A stretch of DNA of 64,000 nt, from contig NZ_FNVB01000002.1 of NCBI RefSeq assembly GCF_900108315.1, positions 1,140,562-1,204,561 on the forward strand. Reading direction: 5' to 3'. The notes below the pieces were generated by a model. It had not been told where the DNA came from and made no database searches. It saw only the letters and a list, made by a program, of their open reading frames with translations. Origin of the DNA: Saccharopolyspora kobensis (lineage in GTDB: Bacteria; Actinomycetota; Actinomycetes; Mycobacteriales; Pseudonocardiaceae). Shown piece after piece: positions 36,527-44,273 of the stretch. Numbering within the stretch: the first letter of the stretch is position 1; each line of letters opens with the position of its first letter. The position numbers and the translations under genes were made by a program.

Positions 36527-36928
36527 TCACCCGCTCCGCCACATCCGCTCCTGCACCCACACGAACCCGATCGCGAACCCGACGCTGATCAGCGCCTGGT
36601 AGACCAGGAACGCCGCCAGCTGCGGCGGCAGTACGAGCCGCCCGGCCAGCACCAGGCCGGTGACGACCTCCTGCACCAGCCGCGCCAGCGGGAACGCGAG
36701 CAGCCAGTACAGCGCCACCGGCGCGAACGCACCGCCGCGCAGCACCCCGCGCGCCCGCAGGGCGCTGCACCCGGCACCGAACGCCGCCAGCGGCACGCCG
36801 AGCGCGACCGCGGTGACCACGGCCCAGCCGGCGGGCACACCGCTGAGCACCGCCAATCCGTCGGCGAAGAGCGCGCCGACCACGCCGATCACCAGCCCCG
36901 GCGCGAGGACCTGCTTCGTCGTGATCAT
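36527..36928 (-). CDS. Small four-helix membrane protein of unknown function
   Basis: 133 aa, with about four hydrophobic segments (roughly 8-30, 35-55, 68-92 and 103-125). I do not recognise a family. The ATG overlaps the stop of the Nramp-fold transporter gene by one base (TGATG) and fdhD follows after 7 bases, so it is firmly inside the oxalate/formate operon. A small partner subunit for the Nramp-fold transporter is one idea suggested by coupling. No charged motif points to a substrate. Confidence 0.7.
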   Translation of the reverse strand: MITTKQVLAPGLVIGVVGALFADGLAVLSGVPAGWAVVTAVALGVPLAAFGAGCSALRARGVLRGGAFAPVALYWLLAFPLARLVQEVVTGLVLAGRLVLPPQLAAFLVYQALISVGFAIGFVWVQERMWRSG

Positions 36929-38415
36929 CAGCTCACGACCACGCCGAAGGCGAACAGGCTGTAGAACAGCAACCCCAGGTAGAACACCGCGCCGAAGCCG
37001 ATGATCGCGTTGCTCCACCACTTCGGCCGGATCGGGCGTGGCAGCATCCGGTTGTTCACCAGCAGCAGCACCACGCAGTAGGCGCCCATCGCGAAGGTGG
37101 ACAGGAACGCCAGCACGTCCAGGATCGCGCCAGGACCGTCGGCCGGGCCGAACAGCAGGATCGCGATGCCGAAGAGGATCACGCCCCACAGGAACGCCGC
37201 GTACAGGTGCGACATCCGGAACCGCCGCGCCCCGGGCACGAAGTTGTACGTCATGTCGGCCTGCCCGCGGGAGAACGAGTCGAACAGCCCGAGCGTGGCG
37301 TTGAGCCCGATCAGCGCGATGAACCCGAGGAACACCGAGCCCAGCACCGGGCCGCCCGCCGAGGTGAAGGCGTCGGCCATCGCGGTCAGCGATGCCTCCC
37401 GCTCACCGGACTCGATCAGCCCGCGCACGTCCGGGTTCTCCCGGGCCGCGGACTGCGCCAGCACGGTGAACGAGATCGTCACCAGCATGGTGATGCCCCA
37501 GAACAGCAGCAGCGCGTCGAAGGTGACCCACCGCCGCCAGCCCCGCCACTTGCGCAGCTCCTCGGGATCCTCGGTGTCGAACATGAACCCGCGGGAGGGC
37601 ATCGCCTCCTCCTCGCCCGCGTGCCGCAGGCCGCGGATGCTCGGGATGTGCGCGCCCATCCCGGCGCCCTTGTCCCGGAGGTGCAGGGTGTACCACATCT
37701 GCTGCATGCCCGACGGCCCGGCGAAGGCGACCGCGCCGACGACGATCGGGAACCAGGTCGGCGACATCGCCTCGGCGGGGAAGTAGCCGAAGTGGAACAT
37801 GCCGGTGAGCGTGCTGGTCAGGTCCGCGAGGTTGCCTACCATCGCGGCCACCACGGCGGTGCCCACCACCAGCAGCCCGATCAGCACCGACAGCACGTTC
37901 TCCAGCAGGTCGTAGATCACCTTGGCCAGCGTGAAGATCACGCCCACCAGCAGCAGCCCGATGCACGCCGAGACCACCCACGGCACCCCGGTTATCTCCT
38001 CCAGCGCGGCCGCTCCGGCCGAGAGGTGCCCGGGCCAGATGTAGACGGCGATCGCGGTGACGAAGAAGAACCACATCACCGGTTTGGCCACCCGCGCCGC
38101 GCCGGAGAAGATGCTCTCCCCGGTGGCCATCGCGTAGCGGGCCATCTCCAGCATCACCACGGCCTGCAGGGTGACGCCGATCAGGAACAGCCACCGGATC
38201 TCCGGGCCGAAGACCAGCACCAGCCGGGGCCACATGTAGGACTCGCCCATGCCGACCCCGAGCGCGACCAGGAACACGGTCGGGCCGAGCAGGTGGATCG
38301 ACGGCGGCGATTCGGGCAACGCGCGGATCGGCATCGGTTCCAGCCGGCCCGCCTTCCAGACCTTGCTCGCTATGACCGGTTCTGAATCTCTCCCCGGCGC
38401 CTTCTCAGCGTCCAC
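36928..38415 (-). CDS. Nramp-fold transporter lacking the canonical metal-binding motifs
   Basis: 495 aa from a GTG with GGAGG eight bases upstream. There are about 11-12 membrane helices, and the overall layout resembles Nramp-related transporters: GPTVFLVALGVGMGESYMWPRL in helix 1 and FAGPSGMQQMWYTLHLRDKG in helix 6. Classical Nramp proteins bind Mn/Fe through DPGN in helix 1 and MPH in helix 6; neither is present. The substrate is therefore probably not a divalent transition metal. The gene is 170 bases behind the CoA ligase and coupled to a small membrane protein. Transport of a carboxylate or of another ion for the pathway is inference. Confidence 0.75.
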   Translation of the reverse strand: MDAEKAPGRDSEPVIASKVWKAGRLEPMPIRALPESPPSIHLLGPTVFLVALGVGMGESYMWPRLVLVFGPEIRWLFLIGVTLQAVVMLEMARYAMATGESIFSGAARVAKPVMWFFFVTAIAVYIWPGHLSAGAAALEEITGVPWVVSACIGLLLVGVIFTLAKVIYDLLENVLSVLIGLLVVGTAVVAAMVGNLADLTSTLTGMFHFGYFPAEAMSPTWFPIVVGAVAFAGPSGMQQMWYTLHLRDKGAGMGAHIPSIRGLRHAGEEEAMPSRGFMFDTEDPEELRKWRGWRRWVTFDALLLFWGITMLVTISFTVLAQSAARENPDVRGLIESGEREASLTAMADAFTSAGGPVLGSVFLGFIALIGLNATLGLFDSFSRGQADMTYNFVPGARRFRMSHLYAAFLWGVILFGIAILLFGPADGPGAILDVLAFLSTFAMGAYCVVLLLVNNRMLPRPIRPKWWSNAIIGFGAVFYLGLLFYSLFAFGVVVS

Positions 38416-38585
38416 ACCGGACCTCCTCGCCCTTCGGGATTCGCTGTGCTCACACGTGGTGATCAGGCGCCTCCCGTCCGCTGCGGGGCACGAGGAGAGA
38501 ATCCGCGCACCCCGCAGTGGCAAGTGCCTGATCAGGCCTTTCGGGTGGTGCTCGGCGTCATCCGGGGCGCGGGCCCCGGGTGGCG

Positions 38586-40715
38586 TCAGTCGAGGAGTCC
38601 GGCCGCCCTGGCCCACTGGTACTTGGCGCCGAGGACAGCGACGGGCTTCTCGGTGGTGTAGGGGAAGGCGACGATGCCGTGGTCGTACAGGTAGTCGGCG
38701 GCCTTCTCCACCTCGGTGTCCCCGGCCAGGGACACCACGATCGGTTTGTCCACGCCGTCGGCGCGCGCCTCCTCGGCGACCCGCGCGGCCAGCTCGGCGA
38801 ACACCATCGGCGGCGTGACGATGGTGTGCCAGTAGCCGAGGATCAGCGCGTGGATGCGCGGATCCCGCAGCCCGAGCCGGATGGTGGCCTCGTAGGTGCT
38901 GGGCGGTTCGCCACCGGTGATGTCGATCGGGTTGCCCGCGGCGCCGAACGGCGGGATGTAGCGGCGGAACTCCGCGTCCAGGTCCGGCGGGATGTCCATC
39001 AGCCGCAGGCCGTTGGCCACGCAGGCGTCCGACAGCAGCACGCCGGAGCCGCCGGCACCGGTGATGATGACGACGTTCTCGCCCTTCGGGGTGGGCAGCA
39101 CCGGGATGCCGCGCGCGTACTCCAGCATCTCGTTGAGCCCCGGCGCCCGGACCACCCCGGACTGGCGCAGGACGTCGTCGTAGACCTTGTCGTTGCCTGC
39201 CAGCGCACCGGTGTGCGAGCTGGCCGCCCGCGCGCCCAGGTCCGTGCGCCCGGCTTTGAGCACCACCACCGGCTTCTTCTTGGTCACCCGCTGGGCGGCT
39301 TCGACGAAGGCCCTGCCGTCCTTGAGGTCCTCCAGGTGCATGGCCACGCAGTGTGTGTTTTCGTCCTGCTCGAAGAACGTCAGCAGGTCGTCCTCGTCCA
39401 CGTCGGACTTGTTGCCCAGCCCGACGATCGCCGACACGCCCATCTTGGTGGTGCGGCTGAAGCCGAGGATGGCCATCCCGATGCCGCCGCTCTGCGAGGT
39501 CAGCGCGACCCCGCCGCGCACGTCGTAGGGCGTGCAGAACGTCGCGCACAGGTTCTGCGGCGTGTAGTAGTAGCCGTAGATGTTCGGTCCGAGCAGCCGG
39601 ATGCCGTGCTTGCGGGCGACCGCGACGACCTCGTCCTGCAGCTCCTGGTTGCCGGTCTCGGCGAAGCCGGAGGGGATGAGCACCGCCGCAGCGACGCCCT
39701 TGCGCCCGCAGTCCTCCAGCGCCGCCGCCACGAACTTGGCCGGCACCGTGAACACCGCCACGTCCACCGGTCCCGGCACGTCGGTGATGCTCCGGTAGGC
39801 CGTGCGGCCCAGGATCTCGTCGGCCTTCGGGTTGACCGGGTGGATCTCGCCGGCGTAGCCGCCGTTGATCAGGTTCTTCATCACCGAGTTGCCGATCTTG
39901 CCGTCCTCGTTGGACGCACCGATCACGGCAACGCTGCCCGGGTTCATCAGCCGCCGCATCGCCTGCAGGATCTCCTCCTGAGAGCGCTGCGGCGGTGCCT
40001 CCTCCGGCTCGGTGGCCAGCACGATCCGCACGTCCGCGGCGACGGCTCCGGCGGCGGTGGCGAAGACCGGGTTGAGGTCGAGCTCGCCGATCTCCGGGAA
40101 GTCGTCGACCAGCTCGGAGACCCGGCGCAGCACGTCGGCCAGCGCCGCCGCGTCGACCGGTTCACCACCGCGCGCACCGCGCAGCACCTCGGCCGCGGCG
40201 ATGTCGTCGAGCATCGACCGGGCCTGTCCGGGGGAGAGCGGCGCGAGCCGGAAGGTGACGTCCTTGAGCACCTCCACCAGGATCCCGCCGAGCCCGAACG
40301 CGACCACCTTGCCGAAGGTCGGATCGGTGGTCGCGCCGACGATCACCTCCAGGCCGCTGACCACCTGCTGCACCTGCACCCCGGCGATGGCCGGGTTCTC
40401 GGTGAAGGCGTGCGCGTTGGCCAGGATCTCCGCGTAGCCGCTGCGCACCGCTTCGTCCCCGGAAACGCCCACCAGCACGCAGCCCGCGTCGGTCTTGTGC
40501 AGGATGTCCGGGGAGACGATCTTGAGCGCCACCGGTCCGCCGATCTCGCTGGCCAGCGCCACCGCTTCATCCGCGCTGGTCGCCAGGCCTTCACCGGCGG
40601 TGGGGATGCCGTAGGCGTCGCAGAGCTGCTTGGCCTCCGGCGCGGTGAGCGCGGTGCGGCCCGCTGCCCGGACCGCGTCCAGCACTTCCCGCACGCGGGC
40701 TTTCTCGTGTGCCAT
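38586..40715 (-). CDS. NDP-forming acyl-CoA synthetase (ACD family, beta-alpha order)
   Basis: 709 aa. An N-terminal ATP-grasp domain (about 10-230; AKQLCDAYGIP, GGPVALKIVSPDILHKTDAG) is followed by a CoA-binding Rossmann domain (about 250-390; NPGSVAVIGASNEDGKIGNSV) and succinyl-CoA-ligase-like domains with SSHTGALAGND, whose His is the expected phosphorylated residue. The enzyme interconverts acyl-CoA + NDP + Pi and acid + CoA + NTP. The gene starts 2 bases after frc. In this operon it could make ATP from formyl-CoA or prime CoA transfer; both are inference. Acetate-CoA ligase activity is the conservative call. Confidence 0.82.
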   Translation of the reverse strand: MAHEKARVREVLDAVRAAGRTALTAPEAKQLCDAYGIPTAGEGLATSADEAVALASEIGGPVALKIVSPDILHKTDAGCVLVGVSGDEAVRSGYAEILANAHAFTENPAIAGVQVQQVVSGLEVIVGATTDPTFGKVVAFGLGGILVEVLKDVTFRLAPLSPGQARSMLDDIAAAEVLRGARGGEPVDAAALADVLRRVSELVDDFPEIGELDLNPVFATAAGAVAADVRIVLATEPEEAPPQRSQEEILQAMRRLMNPGSVAVIGASNEDGKIGNSVMKNLINGGYAGEIHPVNPKADEILGRTAYRSITDVPGPVDVAVFTVPAKFVAAALEDCGRKGVAAAVLIPSGFAETGNQELQDEVVAVARKHGIRLLGPNIYGYYYTPQNLCATFCTPYDVRGGVALTSQSGGIGMAILGFSRTTKMGVSAIVGLGNKSDVDEDDLLTFFEQDENTHCVAMHLEDLKDGRAFVEAAQRVTKKKPVVVLKAGRTDLGARAASSHTGALAGNDKVYDDVLRQSGVVRAPGLNEMLEYARGIPVLPTPKGENVVIITGAGGSGVLLSDACVANGLRLMDIPPDLDAEFRRYIPPFGAAGNPIDITGGEPPSTYEATIRLGLRDPRIHALILGYWHTIVTPPMVFAELAARVAEEARADGVDKPIVVSLAGDTEVEKAADYLYDHGIVAFPYTTEKPVAVLGAKYQWARAAGLLD

Positions 40716-40717
40716 CC

Positions 40718-41944
40718 TCAGATCACCCCGTTCGCCTTGAGCTCGGTCAGCTCGGCCGCACCGATGCCCAGCCGTTCCTGGAAGATCTCGGCGGTGTGCT
40801 CGCCGAGCAGCGGGGAGCGGTCGATCCGCACCGGGGAGTCGGACAGCTTGATCGGGCAGCCGACGGTGCGGAACGGGCCCCGCTCCGGGTGGTCGACGGT
40901 GACGATCATGTCGTTGTCGGCCAGCGAGCTGTCCTCGATGATCTCCTTGGTGGACAGGATCGGACCGCACGGCACGTTGTGCTCGTTGAGCGCCGCCAGC
41001 GCCGACCACTTGTCCTGGCCGAGCGTCCACTCCTCGATCAAGGCGAACATCTTGTCCAGTTTGGACAGGCGGGCCTCCGGGGTCGCCCACTCCGGGTCCT
41101 CGATCAGCTCGGGCCTGCCGATCAGCCGAGCGATCGGCGCCCAGCCCTGCGGCTGGACGATGACGTAGAGGTAGTCGTTGGGCCCGCCCGGCTTGCAGCG
41201 CACCGCCCAGCCGGGCTGCCCGCCGCCGGAGGCGTTGCCCGACCGCGGCACCTCGTCGCCGAAGCCGGCGTTGGGGTACTCGCGCAGCGGTCCGCGCGCC
41301 AGCCGCTGCTGGTCGCGCAGCTTGACGCGGCACAGGTTGAGCACCGCGTGCTGCATCGCCACCGAAACGCGCTGCCCGCGGCCGGTGCGCTCGCGCTGCA
41401 GCAGGGCGGCGAGGATGCCCGCGACGGTGTGGATCCCGGTGCCGGAGTCGCCGATCTGCGCTCCGGTGGCCAGCGGCGGCCCGTCCTCCAGGCCGGTGGT
41501 GCTCATCGAACCGCCCATCGCCTGGGCGACGACCTCGTAGGCCTTGAAGTGGGTGTAGGGGCCGTCGCCGAAGCCCTTGATGGAGGCGTAGACCAGGCGC
41601 GGGTTGATCTCCCGCAGCCGTTCCCACGGGAAGCCCATCCGGTCCACCGTGCCCGGTCCGAAGTTCTCCACCAGCACGTCGGATTCGGCGACCAGCCGGG
41701 TGAAGATCTCCTTGCCGCGCTCGGACTTCATGTTCAGCGTGATGCTGCGCTTGTTGCAGTTGAGCATGGTGAAGTACAGGCTGTCGGCGTCGTCGACGTC
41801 GCGCAGCTGCCTGCGGGTGATGTCGCCGGTCGGCGCCTCCAGCTTGACCACGTCGGCGCCGAGCCAGGCCAGCACCTGCGTCGCGGACGGCCCGGACTGG
41901 ACGTGCGTCATGTCCAGCACCCGGACACCTTCCAGAGCGCTCAT
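40718..41944 (-). CDS. frc: Formyl-CoA:oxalate CoA-transferase
   Basis: 408 aa. It transfers CoA from formyl-CoA to oxalate, giving oxalyl-CoA and formate. Resemblance to Oxalobacter Frc is close: [62 protein letters not shown] and the glycine loop [12 protein letters not shown] (about 236-246). The catalytic aspartate is Asp166 in QIGDSGTG. This is distinctly more Frc-like than the CoA-transferase at 1298-2509. It lies between the oxc-like gene and the CoA ligase in one operon, which supports an oxalate or formyl-CoA role. Confidence 0.92.
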   Translation of the reverse strand: MSALEGVRVLDMTHVQSGPSATQVLAWLGADVVKLEAPTGDITRRQLRDVDDADSLYFTMLNCNKRSITLNMKSERGKEIFTRLVAESDVLVENFGPGTVDRMGFPWERLREINPRLVYASIKGFGDGPYTHFKAYEVVAQAMGGSMSTTGLEDGPPLATGAQIGDSGTGIHTVAGILAALLQRERTGRGQRVSVAMQHAVLNLCRVKLRDQQRLARGPLREYPNAGFGDEVPRSGNASGGGQPGWAVRCKPGGPNDYLYVIVQPQGWAPIARLIGRPELIEDPEWATPEARLSKLDKMFALIEEWTLGQDKWSALAALNEHNVPCGPILSTKEIIEDSSLADNDMIVTVDHPERGPFRTVGCPIKLSDSPVRIDRSPLLGEHTAEIFQERLGIGAAELTELKANGVI

Positions 41945-41967
41945 CTCAAGTACCTCTTCTGTCTTCG

Positions 41968-41984
41968 AAGCGGCGGAGCCGCTT
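41968..41984. promoter_or_regulatory. Hairpin in the oxc-frc intergenic gap
   Basis: AAGCGGC / GCCGCTT are perfect 7-bp arms around GGA, 24 bases upstream of the frc start in a 179-base gap inside the operon. It may set relative expression by pausing or processing. The rest of the gap is GC-rich without a recognisable promoter. Confidence 0.35.
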
Positions 41985-42123
41985 GGCCCACCTGCGGCGC
42001 TCGCACCGCCGCGGGTTCTCAGCGCTCGCCTGGCGAGGACGGCTGTCCTGCGCGAAGCCGGGCGGGCGCTGAGGTTCCGCTACCGGCACCGCCGGGCGAG
42101 GCGGGTCTGGAAACGACGAGTTC

Positions 42124-43824
42124 TCACTTGTACATCGTCTGGTTCATGGTTCCCGGGGCGTAGACGTCGGGATCGACCCACACGTTGATCAGGGACGGCT
42201 TGCCGGACTCCCGGGCGCGGCGCAGGGCAGGGCCGATCTCGCCGGGTTCGCGGACCTCTTCGCCGTAGCCGCCCAGCATCTGGGCGAACTTGCTGTACTC
42301 CACGTCGCCGAGGGTGTTGCCGATCCGGCCGCGGTCCGCGCCGTACTTGGCGATCTGGCCGTAGCGGATCTGGTTCATCGAGGAGTTGTTGCCCACGATC
42401 CCGATGAACGGCAGGCCGAAGCGCACCATCGTCTCGAAGTCCCAGCCGGTGAGGCTGAACGCGCCGTCGCCGAACAGACACACCACCTCCTCGTCGGGGC
42501 GGGCGTGCTTGGCGGCCATCGCGAAGGGAAGCCCGACGCCGAGGGTGCCCAGCGGGCCGGGATCCATCCAGTGACCGGGTGCCTTGGGCTGGATGACCTG
42601 GCCGGAGAAGGTGACGATGTCGCCGCCGTCGCCGATGTAGCGGGAGTCCTCGGTGAGGAACTCGTTGATCTCGTGGACCAGCCGGTACGGGTCGATGGGG
42701 GAGGAGTCGGAGAGCTGGCGCGGCAACCGCTTCTCGTAGGCCGCCGTCTCCACCTCGCGCAGTTCGCGGATCCAGCTCTCCCGCTTGCCCGCGCCGTTGT
42801 CGAGCCGACCGGAGGTGGCCTGGGCCAGCGCGGTGAGCACCGCGTCGGCGTCGCCGACGATGCCCAGGTCGATGTCCCGGTTGCGGCCCACCGTCCGGTA
42901 GTCGAGGTCGATCTGCACCACGGTGGCGTCGGGGGAGAGGCGGCGGCCGTAGCCCATCCGGAAGTCGAACGGGGTGCCCACGATGATGATCAGGTCGGCG
43001 TTGCCGAAGGCGTGCCTGCGGGCGAGCTGGAAGTGCAGCGGGTCGGCCGGTGGCAGGGTGCCGCGTCCGGCGCCGTTCATGAACGCGGGCAGGTTGAGCT
43101 CGCGCACCAGCTTGACCGCCGAGTCGGTGGCCCGGCACGTCCAGGTCTGGCTGCCCAGCAGGATGCACGGCTTCTCCGCCTTGACCAGCAGGTCGGCCAG
43201 CTTCTCCACGGCGTCGGGATCGCCCGCCGAGCGGGTGGAGGCGCGGTAGCCGCCGGCCAGCGGAATGCGGGCCCGGTCCACCGGCACCTTCGCGTCGAGG
43301 ATGTCGCGCGGGATCTCCAGGAACGACGGGCCGGGTGCGCCGTGGAAGCACTCCCGGAAGGCCATCGACACCATGTCGGCGACGCGCTCGGTGTGCGGGA
43401 CGGTGGCGGCGAACTTGGTGATCGGCGCCATCATGTCCACGTGCGGGAGGTCCTGCAGCGATCCCATCTTGTGCTGCGACAGCGCGCCCTGGCCGCCGAT
43501 GAGCAGCATCGGGCTCTCCGCGCGGAAGGCGTTGGCCACGCCGGTGACCGCGTCGGTGGTGCCCGGTCCCGCGGTCACCACGGCGCAGCCGGGCCGGCCG
43601 GTGACGCGGGCGTAGCCGTCGGCGGCGTGCGCGGCGACCTGCTCGTGGCGGACGTCGATGACCTCGATGCCCTCGTCCGCGCATCCGTCGTAGATGTCGA
43701 TGATGTGCCCGCCGCAGAGCGTGAAGATGGTGTCCACGCCTTCTGCTCGGAGCGCTTTGGCGACCAGGTGACCGCCGGAGATCAGCTCTGCTGCGCCTGC
43801 TTGCTCGGGTGATGTCTGGGCCAT
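42124..43824 (-). CDS. Thiamine-diphosphate acyl-CoA lyase/decarboxylase (oxalyl-CoA decarboxylase or 2-hydroxyacyl-CoA lyase type)
   Basis: 566 aa ThDP enzyme. Glu61 in DVRHEQVAAHAADGYAR is the cofactor-activating glutamate; GDGAFSLTGW...GNN (452-480) binds the diphosphate and magnesium. A C-terminal tail ends in PGTMNQTMYK. Next to a clear Frc the simplest role is decarboxylation of oxalyl-CoA to formyl-CoA. However, N-terminal and tail motifs look more like the actinobacterial 2-hydroxyisobutyryl-CoA lyase group, which also releases formyl-CoA together with a ketone or aldehyde. Both feed Frc and formate dehydrogenase. It is the first gene of the operon, with an operator palindrome 44 bases upstream. 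Confidence 0.75.
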   Translation of the reverse strand: MAQTSPEQAGAAELISGGHLVAKALRAEGVDTIFTLCGGHIIDIYDGCADEGIEVIDVRHEQVAAHAADGYARVTGRPGCAVVTAGPGTTDAVTGVANAFRAESPMLLIGGQGALSQHKMGSLQDLPHVDMMAPITKFAATVPHTERVADMVSMAFRECFHGAPGPSFLEIPRDILDAKVPVDRARIPLAGGYRASTRSAGDPDAVEKLADLLVKAEKPCILLGSQTWTCRATDSAVKLVRELNLPAFMNGAGRGTLPPADPLHFQLARRHAFGNADLIIIVGTPFDFRMGYGRRLSPDATVVQIDLDYRTVGRNRDIDLGIVGDADAVLTALAQATSGRLDNGAGKRESWIRELREVETAAYEKRLPRQLSDSSPIDPYRLVHEINEFLTEDSRYIGDGGDIVTFSGQVIQPKAPGHWMDPGPLGTLGVGLPFAMAAKHARPDEEVVCLFGDGAFSLTGWDFETMVRFGLPFIGIVGNNSSMNQIRYGQIAKYGADRGRIGNTLGDVEYSKFAQMLGGYGEEVREPGEIGPALRRARESGKPSLINVWVDPDVYAPGTMNQTMYK

Positions 43825-43867
43825 GAGCGCTCTCGTCCTCTCGGGGGGAACGGGCTGCGGTCGGCTC

Positions 43868-43885
43868 CATACTGCATACCGTATG
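43868..43885. promoter_or_regulatory. GntR-type operator before the oxc-like operon
   Basis: CATACTGCATACCGTATG contains the palindrome CATAC-C-GTATG. It matches 15 of 18 bases of the site at 44008-44025 before the formate dehydrogenase genes and shares its core with the site before gntR. It lies 44-61 bases upstream of the start codon, a typical repressor position. Confidence 0.72.
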
Positions 43886-44007
43886 AGGCGATTCCAGGGA
43901 TACCGCAGCGAGTGGCCGGTTGTCCATACCCGGTCGCCCGGATGCAGGCCCCGTCCGTCCTAAGTGGAGCCACGAGTCGATCGGCCGGTGGTTTTCCCGA
44001 GTGTTGA

Positions 44008-44025
44008 CATACTGTATACTGCATG
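44008..44025. promoter_or_regulatory. GntR-type operator and promoter before the formate dehydrogenase genes
   Basis: CATACTGTATACTGCATG holds the palindrome ATAC-T-GTAT. It overlaps a TTGACA hexamer (44004-44009) and a TATACT hexamer (44015-44020), the best promoter-like sequences in the region. The spacing between them is too short for both to serve one promoter. The first 12 bases of GACATACTGTAT recur exactly upstream of gntR on the other strand. Confidence 0.72.
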
Positions 44026-44273
44026 CTCTGGCGGATGTCCGGGATGGTTCCGGCCTGTTCAGCCGCGTTGGAGCACCGCCGACATTGCCATCGAACGGCG
44101 GATGGCCGGTGGCCGACCGGCGGGCGAGCATGGGACTCCCGCGTTGCGAGATCTGGAGGAGCGCGTCGCCGGACCGGTCCCGGTGTTGGTCCGGCCGGGT
44201 GGTGATTCCGCGCGAAAACACCGGTGTCGCACCACGAGCGGATCTGCGCGATCTCCGAACCGAGGAGGCAGCA
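44026..44273 (+). other. Long leader upstream of the formate dehydrogenase genes
   Basis: About 250 bases separate the promoter/operator from the first ATG. The frame of the dehydrogenase gene stays open through it, but the translation is Arg/Pro/Ser-rich and unlike any Fe-S domain. So it is not the missing N-terminal part of the alpha subunit. GAGGAGG stands directly before the ATG at 44274. No known riboswitch was recognised. Confidence 0.5.

Noticed and set aside
40718..41944. Treating frc and the CoA-transferase at 1298-2509 as functional duplicates
   Set aside because: Only the 40718 protein has the Frc-specific THVQSGP, NCNKRSI and GGGQPGW motifs; the other is a different class III subgroup.
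43920..44273. In-frame N-terminal extension of the formate dehydrogenase Mo-domain gene
   Set aside because: The extension lacks Fe-S motifs, spans the promoter/operator and is followed by GAGGAGG directly before the ATG at 44274; the missing Fe-S part is encoded at 48168-49100.
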